Below, piece after piece: positions 17,398-27,184 of a stretch of DNA of 64,000 nucleotides. Source of the DNA: Burkholderiaceae bacterium (GTDB lineage Bacteria > Pseudomonadota > Gammaproteobacteria > Burkholderiales > Burkholderiaceae_B). The stretch covers positions 248,001-312,000 of the forward strand of contig SCSG01000008.1 in assembly GCA_004322135.1 (NCBI GenBank). The letters are read 5' to 3'. The notes below the pieces were generated by a model. That model ran no database searches. It was not told where the DNA came from and saw only the letters and a list, made by a program, of their open reading frames with translations. Position 1 is the stretch's first letter. Each line of letters opens with the position of its first letter. The position numbers and the translations under genes were made by a program.

Positions 17398-18438
17398 ATG
17401 GCCGTGCTTTTACCCACTACGCTGGTGGGATCCTACGCTCAACCAGACTGGTTGATCGACCGCAAACGACTGAGTGAACGTTTCCCACCCAGGACACGGG
17501 CCAAAGAACTTTGGCGCGTATCCGATGAGTGGCTGGAACAGGCCCAGGATGACGCCACACTGCAAGCCATACGTGAACAGGAACGGGCAGGGCTGGACAT
17601 CCTCACCGACGGCGAAATGCGCCGCGAGAGCTATTCGAACCGCTTTGCCACCGCGCTCGAAGGCGTGGACATCGACAATCCCGGCGTGGCCCTGGACCGC
17701 AGCGGACACCCGAACCCTGTCCCCAGGGTAACAGGCAAGATTCGCCGCAAGCACCCCGTGCAGGTCAGGGACGTGAAATTCCTTCGGGCGAACACCGACA
17801 GGCAAATCAAGATCACAGTACCCGGCCCCTTCACCATGACCCAGCAGGCGCAGAACGACTTCTACAAAACTGAAGAAGAAATGGCGCTTGACTACGCCGC
17901 AGCCGTGAACGAAGAAATTCAGGACATGTTTGCCGCCGGCGCCGACGTCGTCCAAATCGATGAACCCTATCTGCAGGCACGGCCCGAAAAGGCGCGCCAA
18001 TATGGCGTGAAGGTGTTGAACCGCGCGCTGGAAGGCATCACGGGAACCACAGCGGTCCACGTATGCTTCGGCTACGCCGCCATCATCCATGGGCGCCCGA
18101 ACAACGGGTATGCGTTCCTGTCCGAACTGTCAGGATGCACAGCCTGCCAGATCTCCATCGAAACCGCTCAATCCCATCTCGACTGTTCAGTGCTGACAGA
18201 CCTCGCGAACAAATCGATCCTGCTGGGTGTGCTTGACCTGTCCACCCGGGAAATCGAATCTCCCGAGACGGTCGCAGAGCGCATTCGCCGTGCGTTGCCC
18301 TATGTGTCAGTTGACCGCCTCATCATCGCACCCGACTGCGGTCTGAAGTACCTGCCGCGCGACGTGGCCTTCGGCAAAATGAAGGCCATGGCCGATGGCG
18401 CAGCCATCGTGCGTAAGGAACTCGCCAGCAAGGCGTAG
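17398..18438 (+). CDS. MetE C-terminal-domain-like protein (methionine synthase / UROD-fold family)
   Basis: 346 residues, matching the stand-alone MetE C-terminal catalytic domain, not the 750-residue MetE. Zinc-type ligands are visible: HVCFGY (His and Cys near 221-223) and APDCGLKYLPR (Cys near 312), with an acidic QIDEPYL (about 184). Such proteins are annotated as cobalamin-independent methionine synthases but many act on other methyl donors or thiols. Single gene with an AGGAGC site and its own terminator. Confidence 0.85.
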   Translation: MAVLLPTTLVGSYAQPDWLIDRKRLSERFPPRTRAKELWRVSDEWLEQAQDDATLQAIREQERAGLDILTDGEMRRESYSNRFATALEGVDIDNPGVALDRSGHPNPVPRVTGKIRRKHPVQVRDVKFLRANTDRQIKITVPGPFTMTQQAQNDFYKTEEEMALDYAAAVNEEIQDMFAAGADVVQIDEPYLQARPEKARQYGVKVLNRALEGITGTTAVHVCFGYAAIIHGRPNNGYAFLSELSGCTACQISIETAQSHLDCSVLTDLANKSILLGVLDLSTREIESPETVAERIRRALPYVSVDRLIIAPDCGLKYLPRDVAFGKMKAMADGAAIVRKELASKA

Positions 18439-18464
18439 CTCGCGACTGCGGCAATCTGCGGACC

Positions 18465-18502
18465 GGCCCCGCTCTTCGCAAGAAGGCGGGGCCACGTTTT
18501 TT
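18465..18502 (+). terminator. Rho-independent terminator after the MetE-like gene
   Basis: GGCCCCGC (18465-18472) pairs with GCGGGGCC (18486-18493) over a 13-base loop, followed by ACGTTTTTT. Clear stem plus T-run, 27 bases after the stop codon. Confidence 0.85.
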
Positions 18503-18638
18503 ATGCATACAAACTCCCTTGACTATCGACGCGCGACAGAAGTACCGTAATTGGAACTTCACGCGACATGCAAAACATCTCGCGAAGCTCAGAAATCACT
18601 AAGATTTCGTCCAAACACCTGTCGGGAGGGAGAGCTGT

Positions 18639-19112
18639 ATGTCAAAGACCATCACTCTTAATGTAAATGGCAAAGACCATTCAGTAGACGTTGAGCAGGA
18701 CAGCATGCTGCTGTACGCGCTGCGCGATAACCTCAAGTTGCACGGACCCAAATTCGGCTGCGGCCTGTCGGAATGCGGGGCGTGCACGATCATCCTGGAT
18801 GGCACAGCCACCCACTCTTGCATCACCCCGGCTGTGGCAGCAGTAGGCCGCAAGATCACCACGCTGGAAGGCCTGGGAACCATCGAGAACCCTGGCCGGC
18901 TGCAACAGGCTTTCATCGACGAACAGGCCGTCCAATGCGGCTACTGTATCAACGGCATGATCATGACGGCCCAGGCGTTTCTGGACAAGCATCCCAAACC
19001 CAGCCGCGACGAAATCAAGCAGGCGATGAACGGCAATCTGTGCCGCTGCGGAACGCACATGCGTATCGTGCGCGCCATCGAACGCGCCGCCGGAGAAGGA
19101 GCGAAAGCATGA
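18639..19112 (+). CDS. iorA: Molybdenum hydroxylase small subunit, two [2Fe-2S] clusters
   Basis: 157 residues, family-typical. The plant-ferredoxin cluster cysteines are in CGLSECGACTII (about 43-50) with a fourth near 62; the helical domain has CGYCINGMIM and LCRCGTHMRI. In the isoquinoline 1-oxidoreductase/nicotinate hydroxylase class it passes electrons from the molybdenum site. GGGAGGG site before the ATG, no signal, and ATGA overlap with the large subunit. The substrate of this enzyme is unknown, so the symbol marks the family only. Confidence 0.88.
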   Translation: MSKTITLNVNGKDHSVDVEQDSMLLYALRDNLKLHGPKFGCGLSECGACTIILDGTATHSCITPAVAAVGRKITTLEGLGTIENPGRLQQAFIDEQAVQCGYCINGMIMTAQAFLDKHPKPSRDEIKQAMNGNLCRCGTHMRIVRAIERAAGEGAKA

Positions 19113-21412
19113 ACGCACCACTCAAACTTTCCCGCAAAGCCGGCCCCACGTCGCCAAACCGCCGCAATTTCATGAAAGCGTCGGGCGGGCTGCTAATTGC
19201 ATTCAGCCTGCTGGACCCCGTCGTGGCCATGGCTCAAACGCTTGGTGCCGACGGCGCCTCGGTTGCCCCGCCCAACGAGTCCGAGTTATATGCGTGGCTT
19301 GCCATCCATCCCGACAACACCGCCACGTTGTTCACCGGCAAGGTCGATGTGGGCACAGGCACCGAAATCGCATTGGCGCAAATTGCAGCCGAAGACCTTG
19401 ACTTCCCCATCGACAAGCTTAGCGTCGTCATGGGCACCACATCCACAACCGTCGATCAGGGCCCTTCATTTGGCAGCCGTACCGTGCGCTACGCCGGCCC
19501 ACAAATCCGCCACGCCGCCGCAGCCGGCCGCCAGGCCTTGCTGGGCCTCGCCGCGAAGCACTTCAAATTGCCCATCAATCAGCTCGTGGCGAAGAACGGC
19601 GTGATTTCCGTCGCTGGAGACCCCAGCCAATCCATCACCTACGGCGCACTGGTAAGCGGCAAGCGGCTAAACGTCAACATCAATGCCAGCGGTACAAAAT
19701 TCGACATGAAGGTGGCACCCGACATCAAAGTCAAGGACCCGTCCACCTACACCGTGGTTGGCCAGCCCGTACACAGAAAAGACATCCCGGGCAAAGTCAC
19801 CGGGCAGTTCACGTATGTTCAAGACGTCAAGGTAGACGGCATGCTGCATGGCCGTGTCGTGCGCCCCTATGGCGTCGAAGCCAACCTCGTCAGCATCGAC
19901 GAAGCTGGGCTGAAAGACATACCTGGGTTCGTCCAGATCGTGCGCCGGGACAACTTTCTGGGCGTTGTCGCCGAAACTGAATGGGGTGCGATCCAGGCGG
20001 CCGAAAAGCTGGGTTCGAAACTCAACCCTTCGGGGCCTACCGACGGCCAGGCCAAATGGTCCAACTGGCATGGACTGCCCGAACAAAAGGAAATCTGGAA
20101 TGTCGTTCGCAACGAAACGGGCGGCAACACGCTGGTGGCGGCCAAAGGCTCGGTAGACATCGCGTTGCGCACGGCCAAGAAGGTGATCAAAGCCACATAC
20201 GAAACCCCCTTCCAGACACACGGCTCGATCGGCCCGTCGTGCGCCATCGCCGACGTCAAAAAGGACCGTGCCACCTTCTGGTCGGGAACGCAGATGCCGC
20301 ACCAGACGCGACGCGACATGGCCAAACTGCTCGGCATGGACCCGAACCGTGTGGAGGTGAAATGGTTCGAAGCATCGGGAGCATACGGACGCAACGGCCT
20401 GGAACATGTCGTTGCCGATGCGGCAATCATGTCACAGGCTGTCGGGCACCCCGTGCGAGTGCAGTGGATGCGCTGGGACGAACACGGCTGGGACCCAAAA
20501 GAGCCGGCCATTACACAAGACTTGCTGGGCGCCCTCGACGACAAAGGTAACGTCGTAGCTTATCGCTACCAATCATGGATTCCCACAACATTCAATACGC
20601 ACCTGATTGCCGTACGCCTCGTCAACGGACCAGACATCGGCATCACCGGGCAGGGGCGTCCTTCCATAACCTACGCCTACGACTTCGACAACTCCAGTGT
20701 CGTCTGCCACGGCGAGGGGCATGTCGCATTGCTTTCATCGTGGCTGCGCGCGCCGGCGCAATTCGAAACCACATTCGCGATGGAATCATTCATCGATGAA
20801 ATCGCGGCCGCTGCCGGCCAAGACCCGTTGTCCTTTCGTCTGGCCCATGTCCAGGACCAGCGTGCCATCGACGTCCTGCGCGCCGCCGCGCAAGCCTACG
20901 GGTGGAAAAGCCGCCCTTCTCATGCGGAAAAGCAGAGCGAGGGCAATATCGCCCATGGCCGTGGCATCGCGTGGGTTGACCGGGACGGCACCCGCGTGGC
21001 AACCATCGCGGACGTCACGGTAAATCGCAAAACCGGCGAGGTGCTGGTCAAACGCGTGGTTGTCGCACAAGATTGCGGCCTGGTCATCAACCCCGACGGC
21101 TTGAAAAACCAGATAGAAGGAAACATCATCCAGTCGATAAGCCGGACCCTGCATGAGGAAATCATGTTCGACCGGGCCCATGTAACCAGCCGCGATTGGG
21201 TGGGTTATCCCATACTGCGTTTCAATGAGATCCCCGACAGCATCGAAATCGTGATGGTCAACAACCGCGCCGAGTATCCGCCCAATGGGTCCGGCGAGCC
21301 GTCCACCTGCCCCACCGGGGCTGTCCTCAGCAACGCCATTTTCGACGCCGTTGGCGTACGCATGCGCCAGATTCCGTTCCGGCCGGCGCGCGTCAAGGCG
21401 GCAATGGCCTAG
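19109..21412 (+). CDS. iorB: Molybdenum hydroxylase large subunit (IorB type)
   Basis: 767 residues from the ATG overlapping the small-subunit stop. A twin-arginine-like leader (PNRRNFMKASGGLLIAFSLL) suggests periplasmic export in complex with the small subunit. Molybdopterin-binding text runs across the protein (VGTGTEIALAQIAAEDL, EASGAYGRNGLEHVVADA) and the catalytic glutamate lies in GSGEPSTCPTGAVLSNAIF near 730. No cytochrome subunit follows, so the acceptor may be another carrier. The neighbours are a TRAP transporter and LysR gene, suggesting hydroxylation of an imported aromatic or heterocyclic acid. Confidence 0.88.
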   Translation: MNAPLKLSRKAGPTSPNRRNFMKASGGLLIAFSLLDPVVAMAQTLGADGASVAPPNESELYAWLAIHPDNTATLFTGKVDVGTGTEIALAQIAAEDLDFPIDKLSVVMGTTSTTVDQGPSFGSRTVRYAGPQIRHAAAAGRQALLGLAAKHFKLPINQLVAKNGVISVAGDPSQSITYGALVSGKRLNVNINASGTKFDMKVAPDIKVKDPSTYTVVGQPVHRKDIPGKVTGQFTYVQDVKVDGMLHGRVVRPYGVEANLVSIDEAGLKDIPGFVQIVRRDNFLGVVAETEWGAIQAAEKLGSKLNPSGPTDGQAKWSNWHGLPEQKEIWNVVRNETGGNTLVAAKGSVDIALRTAKKVIKATYETPFQTHGSIGPSCAIADVKKDRATFWSGTQMPHQTRRDMAKLLGMDPNRVEVKWFEASGAYGRNGLEHVVADAAIMSQAVGHPVRVQWMRWDEHGWDPKEPAITQDLLGALDDKGNVVAYRYQSWIPTTFNTHLIAVRLVNGPDIGITGQGRPSITYAYDFDNSSVVCHGEGHVALLSSWLRAPAQFETTFAMESFIDEIAAAAGQDPLSFRLAHVQDQRAIDVLRAAAQAYGWKSRPSHAEKQSEGNIAHGRGIAWVDRDGTRVATIADVTVNRKTGEVLVKRVVVAQDCGLVINPDGLKNQIEGNIIQSISRTLHEEIMFDRAHVTSRDWVGYPILRFNEIPDSIEIVMVNNRAEYPPNGSGEPSTCPTGAVLSNAIFDAVGVRMRQIPFRPARVKAAMA

Positions 21413-21448
21413 CGCCAACAACTCCGAGCCAGCCAATACATACATAAC

Positions 21449-21494
21449 GAAAAGCGTGGCGCCTGCGAAGAAACTTCCAGGCGCCACGCTTTTC
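21449..21494. terminator. Perfect 17-bp hairpin terminator after iorAB
   Basis: Arms 21449-21465 and 21478-21494 are exact complements (core AAAAGCGTGGCGCCTG) with a 12-base loop. The right arm ends in CTTTTC, so it can stop plus-strand transcription and, by symmetry, the other strand. It separates iorAB from the TRAP operon. Confidence 0.8.
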
Positions 21495-21496
21495 TC

Positions 21497-21517
21497 GTGA
21501 TTCAATTAGCGTATCAC
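21497..21517. promoter_or_regulatory. LysR-type operator, copy 1 (before dctP)
   Basis: A 21-base element GTGAT-T-CAAT-T-AGCGTATCAC with GTGAT/ATCAC arms and the T-N11-A character of LysR sites. It matches the element at 25620-25640 in 19 of 21 bases. It lies 180 bases upstream of dctP, immediately after the terminator. Confidence 0.65.
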
Positions 21518-21676
21518 CGACTCCGAAAACAGCATTATCGCCGCAGAAACGCCCGCCCTATACTCGTCCCAAAGAGCATCAATGCCTGCAACACCCTAAA
21601 GATAGAGGTACCCATAAAGATCGGCCGCGACAATCCACGCCGACAATAACTACTTAAAACCACAAAGGAGACGAAA

Positions 21677-22708
21677 ATGCGCCACATTACAAGGATGTTG
21701 CATGGCCTGTCAGGTCTTGCCGCCGCCATGACCCTGAGCATGGCATCTGCGCAGGCCAACACGACACTACTGATCAACGCCATTCTGCCCGCGCCACACA
21801 TCATGAACGTCAAGGTGCTTAAGCCGTGGGCAGAGGAAGTCAACAAGGCCACTGACGGACGCGTGACGGTGCAAATTCCATCAGCCAGCGTGGTTTCACC
21901 CGACAAGGTATGGAACGCCGTACGCAACGGGGTCATCGATGGCGCCTACATGTACAACGGGTTTGTACCGCACCAACTGCCGCTCGTCCAAATGCCGCAA
22001 TTGCCGTTTCTGGGCACGAGCTCCCGCGCCAACTCCGTCGCGCTATGGCGTACCTATAACAAGTATTTCAAGGCGAATAACGGCTTCAAGGACGTGCACC
22101 TGCTCGCAATGGTCGTGTTCCCGCAGGCCATCATGTATAGCCTGAAAGGCCCCATCGCGTCCCAGCACGACCTGCAGGGCATAAAGATATGGGCGGCGCC
22201 GGGCGTTGCCGCAAAGCTGATGGCCATGGCCAAGGCAGGGGTCATCTCTACACCCGCCACAAAGATGAGTGAAATCGTTGCGGGAGGCATGGTCAGCGGC
22301 TTTATCGGCATCCCGGACATGGACGCGGAAGGATACAAAGTAATGCGCTACGTCAAGAATGCAACGACTGTGCCAGGCGGGTTCTCCACCCCGCCATTCT
22401 CCCTCATCATGAACCGTAAAAAATGGGAATCCATTCCTCAGAAGGATCGCGACATCATCACGAAGTTATCAGGCGAAGCGTTTGCCGAACGCATGTCAGC
22501 GTTCGATCAGGCCGAAGCCAAAGCGCATGCCGCCGCCATAAAAAGCGGGGTGATCTACCATGCCGCTTCACCGCAATTCGTTGCCGAGCTGCAAAGTGAA
22601 GCGGCCACTCTCAAGGAACAATGGCTGAATGCGGCCAAGCAGAAAAATGTGAACGGTGAAGCCGCGCTCGCGTACTATCGCAGCCAATCCGCGGAAAACA
22701 AAAAATGA
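21677..22708 (+). CDS. dctP: TRAP transporter substrate-binding protein, DctP family
   Basis: 343 residues. An AAAGGAGA site precedes the ATG. A signal peptide (about 1-28, ending SAQA-N) leads into a DctP domain (LLINAILPAPHIMNVKVLKPWAEEVNKATDGRVTVQIPS; the later LQGIKIWAAPG is the family ligand-contact region). It captures an organic acid in the periplasm and delivers it to DctQM. First gene of a three-gene operon whose members overlap by 4 bases. Confidence 0.93.
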   Translation: MRHITRMLHGLSGLAAAMTLSMASAQANTTLLINAILPAPHIMNVKVLKPWAEEVNKATDGRVTVQIPSASVVSPDKVWNAVRNGVIDGAYMYNGFVPHQLPLVQMPQLPFLGTSSRANSVALWRTYNKYFKANNGFKDVHLLAMVVFPQAIMYSLKGPIASQHDLQGIKIWAAPGVAAKLMAMAKAGVISTPATKMSEIVAGGMVSGFIGIPDMDAEGYKVMRYVKNATTVPGGFSTPPFSLIMNRKKWESIPQKDRDIITKLSGEAFAERMSAFDQAEAKAHAAAIKSGVIYHAASPQFVAELQSEAATLKEQWLNAAKQKNVNGEAALAYYRSQSAENKK

Positions 22709-23250
22709 GCGACGGCCTCGATCTTCATCTGAGTGATGGAGACGGATTCGAGGAAACCGGGGTTCTGGGCGTCTGCGTGCTGGTGCTGCGGTTGATGTGC
22801 TCTGCGGCGCTGCTGTTCATCATGATCGTGACGTTCGTCGACGTATTCATGAGCAACTTCTTTGCCGCACCGATTACCGGCAGTTCCGAAATGGTCATGT
22901 TTGCCATGGCCATCCTCATCTTCTCGTCGTTTCCACTGGTGACTCTGCGCGAACAGCATATCTCCGTGGGCATCCTGCACGGTCACCTTAGCGGCGTCTC
23001 GCTCTGGATACAGCGCCTGGTCGTCCTTGGCGCAAGCTTTCTGGCGTGTACGGGTATGGCATGGCAGCTGCTGAAAGACGGCATTCAGCTATCCGGTGAG
23101 CAGCAGGCAACCATGGTGCTGCAACTTCCACTGGGGCCATTGGATTATTTCATGAGTGCACTCAGCGCTGTCAGCGCACTGGCGCTAGTCCTGCTCTTGC
23201 TGCGGCATCTGATCACGCCAATGGCTCACCCCATGAAGAGCCCACCGTGA
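22705..23250 (+). CDS. dctQ: TRAP transporter small permease
   Basis: 181 residues with four hydrophobic helices (about 22-45, 55-75, 100-120, 145-170), the DctQ pattern. Its ATG overlaps the dctP stop by 4 bases and its own stop overlaps dctM by 4, so the three are translated together. Confidence 0.9.
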   Translation: MSDGLDLHLSDGDGFEETGVLGVCVLVLRLMCSAALLFIMIVTFVDVFMSNFFAAPITGSSEMVMFAMAILIFSSFPLVTLREQHISVGILHGHLSGVSLWIQRLVVLGASFLACTGMAWQLLKDGIQLSGEQQATMVLQLPLGPLDYFMSALSAVSALALVLLLLRHLITPMAHPMKSPP

Positions 23251-24539
23251 ACATCGCCCTGATCGGTTTCGCCCTGGTGCTGTTGCTGGCCTTCTACGGC
23301 GTACCGCTGGGCTTTTCGATGCTTACGATGGGGGTGGCCCTGTTCGGGCTAATGCGTGGCTGGGGCCCGGCCATGTCGATGATGGGACAGACCATCGCCG
23401 ACCTTGCCGCCAACGACGGCCTGTCGGTGCTGCCGATGTTCATTCTTATGGGTACGTTCATCTACAAGGCCGACATGGCTGAAGAACTGTATGATGCTGC
23501 CAACTCCCTGCTTGGCCACCGGAGGGGCGGGCTGGCTTACGCCACAGTCCTGGCCAGCGCAGGCTTTGCCGCAATTTCAGGCAGCTCCATTGCAACCGCC
23601 GCCACGATGACCAAAGTCGCCATGCCACCGATGCGTGCCCGTGGCTATTCGGACAGCATGGCCAGCGGCTGCGTAAGCTCGGCCGGCACGCTTGGAGCAC
23701 TCCTGCCACCCAGCCTGCCGCTGCTGGTCTACGGCATCATTACTCAGCAGGATATCGGTCGACTGTTTATTGCCGGCATTGTTCCGGGAGCGGTGCTGGG
23801 CGCGATGTTCATGGGCGCAATCTGGTGGACAGTGAACCGTCACCCCGAACGTGGACCGGCGGGCGAACGTACCGCCTGGCCGCAACGGCTTCAGGCACTG
23901 TCCAAGGTATGGGGCGTGCTCGCGTTGTTTCTGCTCGTCATCGGCGGACTGTACGGCGGCATATTTACAGCCACGCAGGCAGGCAGCATCGGTGCTCTGG
24001 GTTCGCTGGTTTTTGCCATGGCGCGGCGCAAACTAAATCTGCAGACAGCATTCGACGCGCTGTGTGAAGCGGCCAAGACAACCGGCATGATCTTTACGAT
24101 TGTCTTCGGCGGTAAGGTCTTTGCCAATATGGTTTCAGTCTCTGGGCTGACATCCCTGCTCGTGAACGAGATCCAGCAAATGCATTTGCCCGCAGTCGGA
24201 GTCATCCTGATTATGGCTCTGATCTACATCGTTCTTGGTTCTCTCATGGAAGGGCTATCGATGATGCTGCTGACCGTGCCCGTGTTCATGGTTATTGTGC
24301 AGCCGCTGGGCATCAACATGATCTGGTTTGGGGTTTTCGTCGTAATGATGATGGAAATCGGCTTGATTCACCCGCCCGTGGGAATGAATATGTTCATGGT
24401 CAAAACCATCATGCCAAGCCTGTCGCTAAAAACCATATTCATTGGCACGTTACCATTTCTGATCGTCAACATCATCACGCTTTCCGCTCTGATCACCTTT
24501 CCCACCAGCACACAGTGGCTGGAGCATCTGCTCAAGTAG
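23247..24539 (+). CDS. dctM: TRAP transporter large permease
   Basis: 430 residues with about 12 hydrophobic segments. The family signature is seen in AAISGSSIATAATMTKVAMPPMRARGY (split across about 110-140) and in GALLPPSLPLLVYG. It is the sodium-coupled channel of the DctPQM importer. GTG start overlapping dctQ. No clear terminator follows; a convergent lysR gene ends 128 bases on. Confidence 0.93.
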   Translation: MNIALIGFALVLLLAFYGVPLGFSMLTMGVALFGLMRGWGPAMSMMGQTIADLAANDGLSVLPMFILMGTFIYKADMAEELYDAANSLLGHRRGGLAYATVLASAGFAAISGSSIATAATMTKVAMPPMRARGYSDSMASGCVSSAGTLGALLPPSLPLLVYGIITQQDIGRLFIAGIVPGAVLGAMFMGAIWWTVNRHPERGPAGERTAWPQRLQALSKVWGVLALFLLVIGGLYGGIFTATQAGSIGALGSLVFAMARRKLNLQTAFDALCEAAKTTGMIFTIVFGGKVFANMVSVSGLTSLLVNEIQQMHLPAVGVILIMALIYIVLGSLMEGLSMMLLTVPVFMVIVQPLGINMIWFGVFVVMMMEIGLIHPPVGMNMFMVKTIMPSLSLKTIFIGTLPFLIVNIITLSALITFPTSTQWLEHLLK

Positions 24540-24667
24540 GTCGTTGTTTAATCGCCCTTGTCTTTCAGCACCCCGCAACATCGCCCGTCCCGACGCCTCG
24601 CGAAACAGGCGGCAATCGATCTGCAATATGCCGGCTGCGGATCGATCGCGGCCAGGTACCTACCCCG

Positions 24668-25606
24668 CTAAGCGTCCTGTGCAACACCCTCGGCCTGCCT
24701 GACGTGTTCGCGCATCAGTTGCATCATGTACTCCAACTGAGGCTTGACTACCCCAACGCGCGAGGTGATCAGCGCCACAGGACGGCTGAACCGGTTCATC
24801 TTTACCGGCAACGTACGCAGCACGCCCTGCCCGACCAAAAAATCCGCCAGCTGCGATGCCACCACCACGACGGAATCGGAGCGATTCAGCAGCGAAAGAT
24901 TGGCGAGCAACGAAGCCGATTGAATAACGCTCGGCGGGCTTTTGCCATAGACGCTGGCGAAGTAGGCATCGACATGCTGACGTGCCAGCGTGTCAGAAGG
25001 CGGGATGAGCCACGTCTTTTCGAACAACGCCTCGACGGAAACCGTGCGCCTGCGCCCCAGGCTGCTGCGAGCCCCACAAGCAATCACGAATGTCTCGTTG
25101 TACAGCACCTCCAGCGTCAGGGCTTCGTCGGGATCCGTCGCCAAGACACGACTGATGACTAGGTCGAGCTCCCCGTCCCGCAACGCCGCAAGCAACATTT
25201 CGAGCTGAGCTTCCTTGATCGTGATTTTTACTTTCGGGTAGTGACGCTTAAGCCCCAAGACACCCACGGCAACGCATTCCGGATCCGCCGCGCCAAATAC
25301 CCCAAGCCGCAAGTTACCGACCTTTCCCGTAGACGCTTCCCGAGTGTCGGTACAAGCGTCCCTCATGGCGGCAAGCAGGACCCGGGCGTGTTCGACCAAG
25401 ACAAGCCCTGCAGCCGTAGGCTGCATGCCCTGGCGCGAACGTTCAAAGAGCACGACGTCCATTGCGCTTTCCAGTTCGTGCAATAGCCTGGTCGCCGCTG
25501 GCTGAGATATGTGAATGTGCTCGGCTGCCTGACGCAGGCTGCGTGTTTCAGCTACGGCAATCACCAACTCGAGCTGCCGCGTCTTGAAGCGTACTGAAGA
25601 CATCAT
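24668..25606 (-). CDS. LysR-family transcriptional regulator
   Basis: 312 residues. Winged helix at 1-65 (LELVIAVAETRSLRQAAEH and ISQPAATRLLHELES), then a two-lobe effector domain with FGAADPECVAVGVLGLKRHYP. Divergent from the MBL hydrolase gene and convergent with dctM. Its start lies 14 bases from a 21-bp element that also occurs before dctP, so it probably regulates itself, the MBL gene and the TRAP operon. The co-inducer is unknown. Confidence 0.92.
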   Translation of the reverse strand: MMSSVRFKTRQLELVIAVAETRSLRQAAEHIHISQPAATRLLHELESAMDVVLFERSRQGMQPTAAGLVLVEHARVLLAAMRDACTDTREASTGKVGNLRLGVFGAADPECVAVGVLGLKRHYPKVKITIKEAQLEMLLAALRDGELDLVISRVLATDPDEALTLEVLYNETFVIACGARSSLGRRRTVSVEALFEKTWLIPPSDTLARQHVDAYFASVYGKSPPSVIQSASLLANLSLLNRSDSVVVVASQLADFLVGQGVLRTLPVKMNRFSRPVALITSRVGVVKPQLEYMMQLMREHVRQAEGVAQDA

Positions 25607-25619
25607 TGCCGCCTCCTTC

Positions 25620-25640
25620 GTGATCCAATAAGCGTATCAC
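25620..25640. promoter_or_regulatory. LysR-type operator, copy 2 (lysR - MBL intergenic)
   Basis: GTGAT-C-CAAT-A-AGCGTATCAC, nearly identical to the copy at 21497-21517. It sits between the divergent lysR (start 25606) and MBL (start 25729) genes, the classical position for LysR autoregulation and activation of the divergent gene. Confidence 0.7.
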
Positions 25641-25728
25641 AGCCTACAAAATTGGTATTTTACGTAAGCATATGGGGTACTTAAACTCGAGGCATCTTCA
25701 TTCCGCTGGCGCACTATCTGGAGTAGCC

Positions 25729-26790
25729 ATGAGTTCAAAAAAACGCGAACATTACTTTCCGAACACCGAACCTCTGGCCAGCGATGAAATGCGCATCACT
25801 GCATTGGGCACAGGCCGGCCCTTCCTGAGGCCATCCCAGGCAAACGCGGGCTGGCTGGTTGAACTGGGTAACGGTGACAAATTCCAGTTCGACTTTGGAT
25901 ACGGAACGCAAACAAACTTCGGGGCGCTTGAAATTCCATACCAGGACGTAACGGCTTACTTCGCGACCCACCTGCACACAGACCATGTCGGAGGCTTTGC
26001 ACAGATCTGGGTGGGCAGCTGGACCGGCGGGCGTACTCATCCGCTGGAAATATACGGACCTTCGGGCCCAGTGACCAAATATGGCATGAAGCACTTCGTC
26101 GAAAAGCAGAAGGAATCGTACGCCTGGGATACCGACACACGCGTGGGGCTCCTGCCCGCCGTGGGCGCCGAAGTCAACGTGCATGAATTCGACTACTCCA
26201 AAACCCATGTGGTCTATGACCACAACGGCGTCAAAGTCACGAGCTTCCCAGCCGTGCACATCTATGACGGCCCCGTCAGCCTGAGGCTGGACTGGAATGG
26301 ATTATCGTTCGTCTATTCGGGCGACACCACACCCAGCCAGTTTTTTGTCGACAACGCCAAGAACGCCGACCTGGTCATCCACGAGACATTCAACACGGTG
26401 ACCCAACTCGTGAATCGTTCAGGCTACGACAGCCATTCGGCCAAAGGCATTGGCACCATGGCTCACTCCGACCCCGCCGAGGCCGGCAAGGTCTTCGAAT
26501 TGATCAACCCCAGGTTGGCGGTGGCCTTTCATTTCTTCAACGACTTCGACACCGGGCCCGAAGTCGCCGAGGCAATCCGCACGCACTATCATGGCCCGCT
26601 GTGCCTGGCCAAAGATATGATGGTCTGGAATGTGCGCAAAGACGAGCCCATCACTACTCGAATGGCCGCGACCAGCCGGGACGTGTGGCCAAACAAGGCA
26701 CACCGCGAGGACTTCAAGAATGCAGCACGAAAGGAACGCATGCAGATGTCCCGCTGGCTGGCTGACAAACAGCTGTTTCCGAAATTCTGA
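25729..26790 (+). CDS. MBL-fold metallo-hydrolase
   Basis: 353 residues from the ATG at 25729 with CTGGAG upstream; a frame opens at 25672 but lacks a site. The metal motif HLHTDHVGG (about 83-91) and later histidines (VHIYDG, SGDTTPS, HETFNT, AFHFFNDF) mark a two-metal beta-lactamase-fold hydrolase close to the RNase Z/arylsulfatase-like group. No signal peptide is seen. Substrate unknown; from its place next to lysR it may cleave a catabolic intermediate of this cluster. Confidence 0.85.
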   Translation: MSSKKREHYFPNTEPLASDEMRITALGTGRPFLRPSQANAGWLVELGNGDKFQFDFGYGTQTNFGALEIPYQDVTAYFATHLHTDHVGGFAQIWVGSWTGGRTHPLEIYGPSGPVTKYGMKHFVEKQKESYAWDTDTRVGLLPAVGAEVNVHEFDYSKTHVVYDHNGVKVTSFPAVHIYDGPVSLRLDWNGLSFVYSGDTTPSQFFVDNAKNADLVIHETFNTVTQLVNRSGYDSHSAKGIGTMAHSDPAEAGKVFELINPRLAVAFHFFNDFDTGPEVAEAIRTHYHGPLCLAKDMMVWNVRKDEPITTRMAATSRDVWPNKAHREDFKNAARKERMQMSRWLADKQLFPKF

Positions 26791-27184
26791 ACGGCGGGTG
26801 CACGCACCTGCACGGTAGCGGCCATAAGTTTGACGGCCGTTGCGGCGACACTGACGGTAGCTACCGCCAACAGCGGGAAATCGTGTCGGCTTCGGGCTCG
26901 CAAACTATCGGCCCCGGCACGCCTACTGTGGGCCAGGCAGAACGAATCCGCAACGCCAACATAGCGGTCACCAAACAATAATCGTCGCGTCCAAGCTAAG
27001 ACCCTTGCGGTCAGTGGGGGGAACCCCCCGCTCTATTGTGGTCTGCCGACCCGCCAAGACGGACGACATAGGCGATACCCAAGGCTAAGGACAGGCGGAG
27101 CGCGCGATCTACCGGCCATCTGAGTTAACCTATACAGGATTGGCGCGATGTTGCTTCTCGCCCCCCCACCTCAAATCCGAAACC
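26791..27184. other. Gene-free gap of about 390 bases
   Basis: No promoter or gene with family likeness. One plus-strand frame stays open from 26787 to a TAA at 26979-26981 without any ATG and with no recognisable motif; at this GC content it can be chance. Confidence 0.4.

Noticed and set aside
26787-26981. Open plus-strand frame after the MBL gene
   Set aside because: No start codon, no ribosome site, no recognisable domain; long open frames are common at this GC content.
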